From: Betaproteobacteria bacterium
Lineage (GTDB): Bacteria; Pseudomonadota; Gammaproteobacteria; Burkholderiales; SG8-39
Assembly: GCA_016210745.1 (NCBI GenBank)
Contig: JACQTO010000229.1
Coordinates: forward strand, 1 to 44,838
DNA length: 44,838 nucleotides
Reading direction: 5' to 3'
The notes beneath the pieces are model-generated. The model searched no databases. It was not told where the DNA came from and worked only from the letters and a program-made list of their open reading frames with translations. Position numbers and translations under genes: made by a program. Within the stretch, counting starts at the first letter, position 1; each line of letters opens with the position of its first letter. Positions 25,381 to 32,485 of this stretch are shown one piece after another.

Positions 25381-25465
25381 GAAATGGGGTCAGAGTAACT
25401 TTTCCACGACGTCCCCGCATCAGAGCGGCAACATCTTGATGGAAAAGTTACTCTGACCCCATTTT
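25381..25465. repeat. GGGGTCAGAGTAAC inverted pair, 37-nt core (pair 2)
   Basis: Arms at 25381-25404 and 25442-25465 are inverted copies of the repeat with TAACTTTTC inner ends. The core is 37 nt (25405-25441), the only pair in the window that deviates from 35. The core sequence is unrelated to the others. Confidence 0.9.
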
Positions 25466-25498
25466 TCCCGACCCCACTTTTCTCCGGTCAAGGGCAAG

Positions 25499-26170
25499 AT
25501 GCAGCGGCTGACTGCCTCGGTTCTCTACGATGCACTGATGCGCCTGCCGATTGTGGCGCTGACGGCCTATTTCCTCTGGCGCGAGACCGGAATCCTGCGG
25601 GGGTTTCTCAATTCGCGTGTCGGGGCGGGGCTAGACGCGCCGGCCTGGGCCTCCATCGCGGCGCATGTCGCCGTCTCGGTGTTCCTGCTGTTGCTGCTGT
25701 GCTTCCATATGGCGCGGCTCCGGCCGGTGAGAAAATCCCAAGGACTGCTCCCGCGATTTGCCGCCCTCGCCGGTCTGACCCTCGGTTACCTGCTCCTGCT
25801 GCTGCCGCGCGCGGCGCCCGATGTCGGGTACCAGACGGCTTCGGCAACCATTATCGGCATCGGCGGCTTCCTGTGCGTGGTCGTGGTGATGCAGCTCGGC
25901 CGATCGCTGTCCATCATGCCGGAGGCGCGCCGCTTGGTGACGCACGGCTTTTATCGCCACATCCGCCATCCGCTCTATCTGGTCGAGCAGATTGTTTCGC
26001 TTGGCATTTTTCTGCAATTCCGCTCGATCGAGGCGGCACTGGTGCTGCTCGCGAATCTGGCGTTTCAGTTTTGGCGCATGGTCGAGGAGGAGAAGGTATT
26101 GGTCGCGGCCTTCCCCGAGTACGAGGATTACCGGCAGCGGACGGCGCGGGTGATTCCAGGAATCTATTGA
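25499..26170 (+). CDS. isoprenylcysteine carboxyl methyltransferase-like membrane protein
   Basis: A 223-residue protein with about five hydrophobic segments. The C-terminal part has SIMPEARRLVTHGFYRHIRH and then PLYLVEQIVSLGIFL, the R-H-P-(L/M)-Y signature and adjacent Glu of the ICMT/PEMT family, followed by the late EEKVLVAAFPEYEDYRQRT motif. Such bacterial proteins are SAM-dependent membrane methyltransferases of unknown substrate. It is followed after 22 bp by the six-Cys protein, so the two may be co-transcribed. The ATG at 25499 is used; a start a few residues downstream cannot be excluded. Confidence 0.82.
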   Translation: MQRLTASVLYDALMRLPIVALTAYFLWRETGILRGFLNSRVGAGLDAPAWASIAAHVAVSVFLLLLLCFHMARLRPVRKSQGLLPRFAALAGLTLGYLLLLLPRAAPDVGYQTASATIIGIGGFLCVVVVMQLGRSLSIMPEARRLVTHGFYRHIRHPLYLVEQIVSLGIFLQFRSIEAALVLLANLAFQFWRMVEEEKVLVAAFPEYEDYRQRTARVIPGIY

Positions 26171-26192
26171 GCAAATAACAAACGAGGCGAGG

Positions 26193-26630
26193 ATGAAACA
26201 ATTGCTGATTGCGGTGGTGTTGATCGCTGCGGGCGTGGCGGGAGCGTACTTTTATCTGCGCACGACGACCTATTATCCGGTGGTGCGACTCGCAGCGCCG
26301 GAAGGCTTCACCATTACCGCGGTGCAAACGCCGGTGGCCACGCGCGAGCTTTGCGCTGCGGCCAATCGGCGTTTCAGCGATCCGCTGAAGAAGTCCTGCA
26401 CCGCGTGCAAGTTCGAGATCGAGCGCTGCGCGGGCAGTCTGACCGGCGATGAAAAAGCGCTGGCAGGAGGCGACCCCCTGAACGACTATTCGGTCAGCGC
26501 CATCGGGATTCGCATGATCATCGCCGGCCCCGCGTCATTGACCAAGCCCGCATGCGAGCAGTTGGCCAGCGACATGGTGCAGAAAGGCGTGAAGTCCGCC
26601 GCGTGCGTTTATCCGGGGGTGAAGAGGTAA
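26193..26630 (+). CDS. small anchored protein with six-Cys domain shared with the WecA-like protein
   Basis: A 145-residue protein. An N-terminal membrane segment (LLIAVVLIAAGVAGAYFYL) is followed by a domain of about 110 residues with six Cys spaced C-x14-C-x2-C-x6-C-x41-C-x16-C. The N-terminal extension of the WecA-like protein at 12320-14002 has C-x14-C-x2-C-x6-C-x42-C-x17-C and shares LTxxQT-like, SCxxC and AC(V/Y)YPG-type positions. Both are predicted outside the cytoplasm, where the Cys could form three disulfides. I do not recognise the domain as a named family. AACGAGGCGAGG gives a good ribosome binding site before the ATG. It follows the ICMT-like gene by 22 bp. Confidence 0.8.
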   Translation: MKQLLIAVVLIAAGVAGAYFYLRTTTYYPVVRLAAPEGFTITAVQTPVATRELCAAANRRFSDPLKKSCTACKFEIERCAGSLTGDEKALAGGDPLNDYSVSAIGIRMIIAGPASLTKPACEQLASDMVQKGVKSAACVYPGVKR

Positions 26631-26637
26631 CTGGTGA

Positions 26638-26707
26638 AAAATGGGGTCAGAGTAACATTTCCAGTTCTCGTCGAACCAACCGCAAAATGGGGTCAGAGTA
26701 ACTTTTC
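26638..26707 (+). repeat. two direct GGGGTCAGAGTAAC arms
   Basis: Two plus-orientation arms (26638-26661, ending ACATTTC, and 26684-26707, ending ACTTTTC) are separated by 22 bp. The second directly abuts the truncated HEPN gene, suggesting that repeat-associated rearrangement removed that gene's 5' end. Confidence 0.9.
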
Positions 26708-26715
26708 ATTAACGC

Positions 26716-26973
26716 ATTGCCCGGTCCGCTTCAGGTTTCCTCTCACATGGTCGCCCAACTGCTCCGGGAACTGCACGACGACATGCCGGACGCACTTCTC
26801 GACAAAGCGAAGGTGCTGGACAACTTCTATGTCGCCACCGCTATGCCAACGGACACCCAGCCGGAGCGCCTTTCGAGCATTACGGCACGCTGCAGAGCGG
26901 CTCGGCCATAACCTATGCCAGTGAGATCCTTGAGTTCGTCCGTGCTCAAATGGCCGGACCGAACGGCCGTTGA
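26716..26973 (+). pseudogene. HEPN-domain toxin remnant, 5'-truncated and frameshifted
   Basis: The frame reads MVAQLLRELHDDMPDALLDK and AKVLDNFYVAT, then shifts near 26840. The shifted frame continues YANGHPAGAPFEHYGTLQSG and SAITYASEILEFVRAQMA to TGA 26971-26973. Joined with one restored base this is the C-terminal half of a HEPN protein (FYIPTRYPNGxPxGxPxEHY type). The N-terminal helices, including the region before the RNase motif, are lost next to the repeat at 26707. The adjacent MNT gene is intact, so an antitoxin-like partner survives without a functional HEPN toxin. Confidence 0.75.
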
Positions 26974-27304
26974 CACCGCATTGCGCGCGATAGCGGGCCG
27001 ACTTGCCGCGGCCCACCCGGAACTGTTAAAGCTCGGGTATTTCGGCTCCTACGCCCGTGGCAACTGGTGCATGGGGAGCGACCTCGACATCATCGCAATT
27101 GTCCGGGAATCCGACACCCCTTTCACCGAGCGCGCGGGGGCATTCGATATTTCCGGACTGCCGGTACCGGTCGAGTTGCTCGTCTACACTGAAGGCGAGT
27201 GGGGCGGCATGCAGTACGAAGGGCGGCGTTTTGTCCGCGACCTGGAACGCGAAGCCGTCTGGGTATTTTCGCGCGCGGAGCAGCGAAAAATGGGGTCAGA
27301 GTAA
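26942..27304 (+). CDS. MNT-type nucleotidyltransferase (HEPN partner)
   Basis: About 120 residues from the GTG at 26942 (an ATG at 26915 is also in frame). GYFGSYARGNWCMGSDLDII contains the GS...DxD nucleotidyltransferase motif, and VPVELLVYT supplies the third acidic position. In HEPN/MNT modules the MNT protein AMPylates and silences the HEPN RNase. The 5' end overlaps the HEPN remnant. The last residues, KMGSE and the stop, are encoded by the GGGGTCAGAGTAAC repeat at 27287, so the native C-terminus has been replaced by repeat sequence. Confidence 0.82.
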   Translation: MLKWPDRTAVDTALRAIAGRLAAAHPELLKLGYFGSYARGNWCMGSDLDIIAIVRESDTPFTERAGAFDISGLPVPVELLVYTEGEWGGMQYEGRRFVRDLEREAVWVFSRAEQRKMGSE

Positions 27305-27369
27305 CATTTCAGTAAAGCGCTTCTGAGTTGGCTCGACGAGTCTTGGAAATGTTACTCTGACCCCATTTT
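27287..27369. repeat. GGGGTCAGAGTAAC inverted pair, 35-nt core (pair 3)
   Basis: Arms 27287-27310 and 27346-27369 are perfect inverted copies around a 35-nt core. The left arm supplies the last codons and stop of the MNT gene. The right arm supplies the last codons and stop (KMGSE*) of the transposase gene on the other strand. Confidence 0.93.
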
Positions 27370-28050
27370 CCCGCTCGGCCGGCCTCGTCTTCCCGGCCGT
27401 ACGGGGCGGCGCAAGGACATCTCGATTTGATCCTTGAACTGCTCCGATCCGAGCGGCCATCCCTGTTGGGCAGTTTCACGGATTTCCTGCAATCCGCGCT
27501 GGTCAATGCGATCGCGAAATAGCGCAAGGTAAGCGTCCCGGCGTTCTTCGGGCGTTTGGCCCAGGCGGCCAAAGCATTCATGTTCAGCCAGCAGTGGATC
27601 CAAGCGGCCTTCGGCGTAGTACCGATGGCTCGACCAACGATAATCTCGTGGCTGGCCGACCATGGCCGAGCGCACGGGGTTCAGCTCGATGTATTGCTGG
27701 CAGATTAGGAAATAACGCTCACTATCGACGAGATTCGACCTGAAGCGGCCCTCCCACAGGGTGCCGCTGCGCCGGTAGCCGTCATTGACGGTGCGCACGT
27801 ATCGGCGGCCAAGGTGTTGCATCATGCGCGACACCGCACCGGATTCGCGCGGCGTGACCAGCAGGTGCACATGGTTTGTCATCAGCACATACGCGTGTAC
27901 CGCGCAGTCATGCCTGACGGAGGCCTCCCGCAGGCATTCCAGGTACAAACGGTAGTCGCTGTCCGAGAAAAAGCACGGCTCACGGTTATTGCCGCGCTGG
28001 ATCACGTGCTGCGGGACACCTGGCAGCTCTAGCCGTGAATGACGCGCCAT
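27352..28050 (-). CDS. REP-associated tyrosine transposase (RAYT, Y1/IS200-like)
   Basis: A 232-residue HUH transposase. It starts MARHSRLELPGVPQHVIQRG (ATG at 28050); HAYVLMTNHVHLLVTPRESG carries the HVH metal-binding motif, and FLICQQYIELNPVRSAMV holds the presumed catalytic Tyr with the Y-x-x-x-NPVR pattern of TnpA-REP proteins. WSSHRYYAEG and a basic C-terminus complete the family pattern. RAYTs mobilise REP repeats by single-strand cleavage. Here matching repeats flank the gene on both sides (27287-27369 and 28101-28163), and its stop lies within one. The frame stays open far upstream through spoT in another frame; that part is not coding. Confidence 0.93.
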   Translation of the reverse strand: MARHSRLELPGVPQHVIQRGNNREPCFFSDSDYRLYLECLREASVRHDCAVHAYVLMTNHVHLLVTPRESGAVSRMMQHLGRRYVRTVNDGYRRSGTLWEGRFRSNLVDSERYFLICQQYIELNPVRSAMVGQPRDYRWSSHRYYAEGRLDPLLAEHECFGRLGQTPEERRDAYLALFRDRIDQRGLQEIRETAQQGWPLGSEQFKDQIEMSLRRPVRPGRRGRPSGKMGSE

Positions 28051-28100
28051 CGACGAAGTGTTGCGACGTTCTCCATGGCGGATACAACGCAGGACGCCGG

Positions 28101-28163
28101 GAAAAGTTACTCTGACCCCAATTGTTTCCGAGACCGCAGGAAATGTTACTCTGACCCCAATTA
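28101..28163 (-). repeat. two direct GGGGTCAGAGTAAC arms, minus orientation
   Basis: Arms 28101-28124 and 28140-28163, both minus orientation, with outer ends reading CCCCAATT instead of CCCCATTTT, are 15 bp apart. They lie between the RAYT start and the spoT stop; the spoT stop codon overlaps the second arm. Confidence 0.9.
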
Positions 28164-30275
28164 TTCTTTCACGCGCGCTATGCGCTCTACTTCCTGGATT
28201 CTCCGCAATGCGCGCATGACTCTGGCCAGGTGGCGGCGGTTGGCTACTTGGAGGGTGAAGAACATGGTGGTGTAGGCGCTGCGGTCTTCGTCCATCGCCA
28301 CGTTGTCGATGTTGGCGCCGGCCTCGGCGATCGCCGAGGCGACTTTGGCCAGCACGCCGCGCTGGTTGCGCACGATGAGCCGGATCGAGACGTCGAACAT
28401 GCGCTCGGTCTGCGGATCCCATTCGACGTCGATCCATTTGTCGCGGTCGGCGCGCGACTTCCTCGCGCTCGGGCAATCGTGGGTGTGCACCATCAGCCCC
28501 TGTCCCTTGCTGATGAAGCCGATGATGGGGTCCCCCGGAATCGGGCTGCAGCATTTGGCGAACTGCACCGCCATGCCCTCGGAGCCGCGGATGACGATGG
28601 AGCCGGCCGGGCGGCCCTCGGACGGATGCAGGTCGGAGAGGGCAAGGAGTTTCCGCGCCACGATCGCCGCCAGCCGTTTGCCCAGGCCGATGTCGGACAG
28701 AATTTCCTGGCGCGACTTGGCGCCGGATTCGCGCGCGAGTTTTTCCCAGCGTTCCGGCCCGATCTCCGCGCTTTTGGCCCCGAGCGAGCGTATCGCCTGA
28801 TTGAGCAGCCGCTCGCCCAAGGCGCGCGACTCGTCGGCCTGCATGGTCCTCAGGTAGTGCCGGATTTCGGCCCGCGCCCGGGCGGTTCTGACGTAGGCGA
28901 GCCACGCGGGATTGGGACTGGCGTGCGGGGCGGTGATGATCTCGACCCGATCGCCGTTGGTGATCTCGGTGCGCAGCGGCACCAGCTCGTAATTCACTTT
29001 CGCGGCGATGCAGCGGTTGCCGATGTCGGTGTGCACCGCATAGGCAAAATCCACCGTGGTCGCGCCGCGCGGCAAGGCCATGATCTTGCCCTTGGGGGTG
29101 AAGACGTAGACCTCGTCGGGGAAAAGGTCGACCTTGATGTGCTCGAGGAACTCCGCGGCGTCGCCCGTGGTGCTCTGGATGTCGAGCAAGGACTGCAGCC
29201 ACTTGTGCGTGCGCCGCTGCGCCTCGTTCAGTTCCGCGTCGCTGCTCTTGTACATCCAGTGCGAGGCGACGCCGGTTTCGGCGATCCGATGCATCGCCTG
29301 GGTGCGGATCTGGATCTCGACCGGCGTGCCGAACGGGCCGATCAGCGTGGTGTGCAGCGACTGGTAGCCGTTGACCTTGGGGATGGCGATGTAATCCTTG
29401 AACTTGCCCGGCACCGGCTTGTACAGGCCGTGCAGGATGCCCAGCGCCAGGTAGCAGGAGGAAACGTCCTTGACGATGACGCGAAAGCCGTAGATGTCGA
29501 GCACCTGCGAGAAGGTGAGGTGCTTTTCCACCATCTTCTTGTAGATCGAATACAGATGCTTCTCGCGCCCGGTTACCGTGGCCTCTATTCCCGCCTGCGG
29601 CAGGCGCTCGCGGACGGCAACGAGAATCTTGTCGACGACTTCGCGCCGGTTGCCGCGCGCGGCCTTGATCGCCTTGGCAAGCACCCGGTAACGAAGCGGG
29701 TACAGGTGCTTGAAGGCGAGTTCCTGCATCTCGCGGTAGAAGTTGTCCAGGCCCAGGCGCGTGGCGATCGGCGCGTAGATCTCGATGGTTTCGCGCGCCA
29801 CGCGCCGGCGCTGCTCGGGATGCACCGCCTCGAGCGTGCGCATGTTGTGCAGCCGGTCGGCGAGCTTGATCAGGATGACGCGCGCGTCGCGCGCCATGGC
29901 GAGCAGCATCTTGCGGAAGTTCTCGGCCTGCGCGTCCTGCTGCGACTGGAACTCGATCCGGTCGAGTTTGGAAAGGCCGTCCACCAGCTCGGCCACCTGC
30001 TTGCCGAAACGCTTGTGGATGTCTTCCTTGGTGACCGAGGTGTCCTCGGTGACGTCATGCAGGAGCGCCGCGACTACGGCTTGAGCGTCCAGTTGCCAGT
30101 CGGCGACGATCTCGGCCACCGCGAGCGGGTGCGAGATGTAGGGGTCGCCGCTCATGCGCACCTGACCGTGATGCGCGGCTTCGCTGAAGCGGTACGCCTC
30201 TTCGATGAAGCTGATGTCCCCCGGCTTGAGGTAGCCCAGGTTGGGCAGCAACTCGCTGATACTGACGGTGGCCAT
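28161..30275 (-). CDS. spoT: bifunctional (p)ppGpp synthetase/hydrolase SpoT
   Basis: A 704-residue long RSH protein. An N-terminal HD hydrolase domain has HGQVRMSGDPYISHPLAVAE, ALLHDVTEDT and KLADRLHNMRTL, so the metal ligands are intact. The synthetase domain has YGFRVIVKDVSSCYLALGIL, KDYIAIPKVNGYQSLHTTLI and VEIQIRTQAMHRIAE. TGS follows (VYVFTPKGKIMALPRGATTV), then the zinc-finger/CC-type segment CCSPIPGDPIIGFISKGQGL and a C-terminal ACT domain. The ATG at 30275 is preferred over an upstream TTG. It lies downstream of rpoZ and gmk on the same strand, but a repeat array occupies the 192-bp gap after rpoZ. Its stop abuts another repeat. Confidence 0.96.
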   Translation of the reverse strand: MATVSISELLPNLGYLKPGDISFIEEAYRFSEAAHHGQVRMSGDPYISHPLAVAEIVADWQLDAQAVVAALLHDVTEDTSVTKEDIHKRFGKQVAELVDGLSKLDRIEFQSQQDAQAENFRKMLLAMARDARVILIKLADRLHNMRTLEAVHPEQRRRVARETIEIYAPIATRLGLDNFYREMQELAFKHLYPLRYRVLAKAIKAARGNRREVVDKILVAVRERLPQAGIEATVTGREKHLYSIYKKMVEKHLTFSQVLDIYGFRVIVKDVSSCYLALGILHGLYKPVPGKFKDYIAIPKVNGYQSLHTTLIGPFGTPVEIQIRTQAMHRIAETGVASHWMYKSSDAELNEAQRRTHKWLQSLLDIQSTTGDAAEFLEHIKVDLFPDEVYVFTPKGKIMALPRGATTVDFAYAVHTDIGNRCIAAKVNYELVPLRTEITNGDRVEIITAPHASPNPAWLAYVRTARARAEIRHYLRTMQADESRALGERLLNQAIRSLGAKSAEIGPERWEKLARESGAKSRQEILSDIGLGKRLAAIVARKLLALSDLHPSEGRPAGSIVIRGSEGMAVQFAKCCSPIPGDPIIGFISKGQGLMVHTHDCPSARKSRADRDKWIDVEWDPQTERMFDVSIRLIVRNQRGVLAKVASAIAEAGANIDNVAMDEDRSAYTTMFFTLQVANRRHLARVMRALRRIQEVERIARVKE

Positions 30276-30309
30276 GGTCAATCAGGCCGAAGGTTCGAAA
30301 ATGGGGTCG

Positions 30310-30392
30310 AAAATGGGGTCAGAGTAATTTTTCATCGAGGCATTGCTGACGTGGCGCGCGCTGTTGATGAAAAGTTACTCTGACCCCATTTT
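30310..30392. repeat. GGGGTCAGAGTAAC inverted pair, 35-nt core (pair 4)
   Basis: Arms 30310-30333 (one mismatch, TAATTTTTC) and 30369-30392 surround a 35-nt core. An 11-bp partial copy (AAAATGGGGTC) at 30298-30308 immediately precedes it, a footprint of duplication. Confidence 0.9.
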
Positions 30393-30399
30393 CGACGAC

Positions 30400-30455
30400 G
30401 AAAAGTTACTCTGACCCCATTTTCGATGGATGAAAAGTTACTCTGACCCCATTTT
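30400..30455 (-). repeat. two further GGGGTCAGAGTAAC arms, minus orientation
   Basis: Arms 30400-30423 and 30432-30455 follow the right arm of pair 4 with spacers of only 7 and 8 bp, making three tandem minus-orientation arms. The array ends 12 bp before the rpoZ stop. Confidence 0.9.
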
Positions 30456-30467
30456 CGAAACTTGGAT

Positions 30468-30677
30468 TCAACCGGTGTTGACGCGATTGAGGTATTCGAG
30501 CCCGATCTTGCCCTGCGCCAATTCGCGCAGCGCGATGACCGTGGGTTTGTCGCGGTTTTCCTCGATCATCGGCGAGCCGCCCTGGGCGAGCTGGCGCGCG
30601 CGGTAGGTCGCGACCAGCGTGAGTTGGAAGCGGTTCGGGATCCTTTTCAGGCAATCTTCTACAGTAATGCGTGCCAT
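30468..30677 (-). CDS. rpoZ: RNA polymerase omega subunit
   Basis: A 69-residue protein, [20 protein letters not shown] and [12 protein letters not shown]...[15 protein letters not shown], the standard omega fold. It assists assembly of RNA polymerase through beta-prime and forms the ppGpp-binding site 1 interface, which fits its place next to spoT. It starts 7 bp after the gmk stop, so the two are co-translated. Length is normal for beta/gammaproteobacteria. Confidence 0.96.
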   Translation of the reverse strand: MARITVEDCLKRIPNRFQLTLVATYRARQLAQGGSPMIEENRDKPTVIALRELAQGKIGLEYLNRVNTG

Positions 30678-30684
30678 ATGCGTA

Positions 30685-31299
30685 TTAAACCTTCGTGGAG
30701 ATGTTGAGCATTTCCGGGTGGCGCGCGCTCTGGCGGATGAGGGTCAGTCTTGCAGCGCGCACCAGGGCGGCCAGATCGCGCCGCGCCTCTTCGAAATCCG
30801 TATTGATAATAACATAATCGAATTCCGATACGTGGCCGAGCTCCTCGACCGCATTGGCCACACGCCGGCGTATAACCTCGTCGCTGTCCTGGGCGCGCGC
30901 GCGCAACCGGCGTTCCAGTTCCGCGATCGACGGCGGCAGGATGAACGCGGTGATGGCATCCGGATAGGCTTTGCGCACCTGCTGCGCGCCCTGCCAGTCG
31001 ATCTCGAGCAGCACGTCGCGTCCCTGCCGGAGCGTCGCTTCGATCCATTTCTGCGAGGTGCCGTAGCGGTTGCCGTGCACTTCGGCCGTCTCCAGGAACT
31101 CGCCGCGCTCGGTCATGGCTTGGAATGCCGCCGGATCGACGAAGTGGTAATCGAAGCCGTTGCGCTCGCCGCGGCGCGGTGAGCGGGTCGTGTGCGAGAT
31201 CGACAGCGCGAGGTTCCGATCCTCGGCCAGCACGGCCCGGATCAGGGATGATTTCCCCGCACCCGAGGGCGCGGATATGACGAAGAGGTTGCCGATCAT
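30685..31299 (-). CDS. gmk: guanylate kinase
   Basis: A 204-residue enzyme phosphorylating GMP to GDP with ATP. P-loop [15 protein letters not shown] at residues 9-23; GMP-binding [20 protein letters not shown] and [19 protein letters not shown] region [14 protein letters not shown]. It is the first gene of gmk-rpoZ-spoT, a nucleotide/stringent-response cluster conserved in proteobacteria. The leader upstream of the ATG at 31299 contains a long hairpin repeat (31374-31412). Confidence 0.97.
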   Translation of the reverse strand: MIGNLFVISAPSGAGKSSLIRAVLAEDRNLALSISHTTRSPRRGERNGFDYHFVDPAAFQAMTERGEFLETAEVHGNRYGTSQKWIEATLRQGRDVLLEIDWQGAQQVRKAYPDAITAFILPPSIAELERRLRARAQDSDEVIRRRVANAVEELGHVSEFDYVIINTDFEEARRDLAALVRAARLTLIRQSARHPEMLNISTKV

Positions 31300-31324
31300 T
31301 TTGGGATTTGGGATCTAATCACCT

Positions 31325-31455
31325 GCAAGTCTACTTGTTGACAGATTTGGCGAAGATTTGGTTTCTAAATTCGTCTCCCCTTTTCGTGCTATTGCAGCAC
31401 GAAAAGGGGAGATTGATAAACGGCAAAACCAGCTTCCTCGGTTCCGGCTCGGCCG
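31325..31455. repeat. variable-stem hairpin repeat, copy A
   Basis: Flank TTGGCGAAGATTTGGTTTC, then a hairpin with perfect 17-bp arms (TCTCCCCTTTTCGTGCT, 31374-31390 and 31396-31412) and 5-nt loop, then AACGGCAAAACCAGC. The flanks match copies B and C, but the stem sequence differs while pairing stays perfect. It lies between gmk and yicC, in the gmk leader. Confidence 0.8.
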
Positions 31456-31524
31456 GCTTAGAATTTAGGCAGAGTTAGCCGCGCGAAGCGCGGCCCCTCG
31501 ATCCTAAATCCCAGATCCTCAATC

Positions 31525-32391
31525 CTACTCGATGTTCTGAATCTGCTCCCGCATCTGCTCTATCAGCAGCTTGAATTCCAGGCTCGCCTCGGAGAGCTCC
31601 CTCGATACCGATTTCGAGCCCAGGGTGTTCGCTTCGCGGTTGAGCTCCTGCATGAGAAAGTCGAGCCGTTTGCCGCAACTGCCGCCGGCCGCGAGCACGC
31701 GCCGCACTTCCTCGAGGTGGGCCCCGAGGCGGTTCAGTTCCTCGGCCACGTCTATCTTGATGCCGAAGACCGCGATTTCCTGCCGGATGCGTTCCTCGTC
31801 TCCGGTGCTGAGCACTTCGCGCAGCTTGGCCGCGAGCTTTTCCTCGTAAGCGGCAATCGCCGCGGGCACGCGCGGCTGGGTCTCGGCCAGCAGCGCCTGC
31901 ATGCGGGCCACGCGCTCGAGCAGCATGGCCTTCAATTTTTCGCCTTCGCGGGCGCGGCTGGCGCTGAACTCCGCCAGCGCATCCGACAGAAGCGCCACGC
32001 CCGCCTCGCGCAGGGCCTCGGTCGCCGGCGCATTGTCGTTGAGCACCCCCGGCCAGTGCAGTACTTCGCCGATGCGCAAGGGATGCGCGTCGGGAATCGC
32101 CGTGCGCACGCGCTGCGAGGCTTCCGCGAGCGCCGCCAACAGCGGCTCGTTGATCGCCAGCTGCGGCTCCACGGCGGCCGCCGGCTGGATGGTCATGCGG
32201 CATTCGACTTTGCCGCGCGTGATGCGCGCGGTCAGCAGCTCGCGCAGGCTCGGCTCGATCGGACGCAGTTCCTCGGCCAGCCGGAATTGCAGATCGAGGA
32301 AACGGCCGTTGACGCTCTTCAATTCGATCGAAACCGAACACCCTGGAAGCTCGCGCGAATGTGCGGCGTAGCCGGTCATGCTGTGGATCAT
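31525..32391 (-). CDS. yicC: YicC-family endoribonuclease
   Basis: A 288-residue protein: MIHSMTGYAAHSRELPGCSV and LKSVNGRFLDLQFRLAEELR at the N-terminus, the conserved YicC_N start, and KRLDFLMQELNREANTLGSK near the C-terminus with the terminal EQMREQIQNIE. E. coli YicC is an RNase that participates in sRNA turnover. Placement next to gmk is widely conserved. The kinase gene begins divergently: its open frame overlaps the yicC start by a few bases, but the real kinase start is about 95 bp away. Confidence 0.95.
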   Translation of the reverse strand: MIHSMTGYAAHSRELPGCSVSIELKSVNGRFLDLQFRLAEELRPIEPSLRELLTARITRGKVECRMTIQPAAAVEPQLAINEPLLAALAEASQRVRTAIPDAHPLRIGEVLHWPGVLNDNAPATEALREAGVALLSDALAEFSASRAREGEKLKAMLLERVARMQALLAETQPRVPAAIAAYEEKLAAKLREVLSTGDEERIRQEIAVFGIKIDVAEELNRLGAHLEEVRRVLAAGGSCGKRLDFLMQELNREANTLGSKSVSRELSEASLEFKLLIEQMREQIQNIE

Positions 32392-32485
32392 GCGCAGTTA
32401 CCGTGAATATTTAACGGAGACGCGGCTTTACAATGAAGGCGGGCGCGTCGGAGAATGCCCCTATCATAACGGCAAGAAGCGCTTA

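Larger units (their letters stand above)
24966..25498. other. intergenic region: fecR-like promoter side and repeat cluster
   Basis: This 533-bp gap has no credible gene. The first 50 bp are AT-rich and contain TATAAC read toward the fecR-like gene, a candidate -10. From about 25050 to 25290 I see nothing recognisable. From 25297 onward it holds a truncated CCCCATTTT arm, a full GGGGTCAGAGTAAC copy at 25330-25353 and inverted pair 2 at 25381-25465, which runs up to 34 bp from the next gene. Confidence 0.5.

Noticed and set aside
26634..26924. Frame reading NGVRVTF and KWGQSNFS
   Set aside because: These peptides are translations of the GGGGTCAGAGTAAC repeat in other frames and recur wherever the repeat occurs.
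28051..29202. N-terminal extension of the RAYT reading frame through spoT
   Set aside because: The extra residues are an out-of-frame translation of spoT; homology to RAYT begins exactly at MARHSRLELP.
28230..30383. Long plus-strand open frame antisense to spoT
   Set aside because: It mirrors the codon structure of spoT in a high-GC genome; the composition is Ala/Arg/Val-rich without motifs, and the minus-strand protein is certain.
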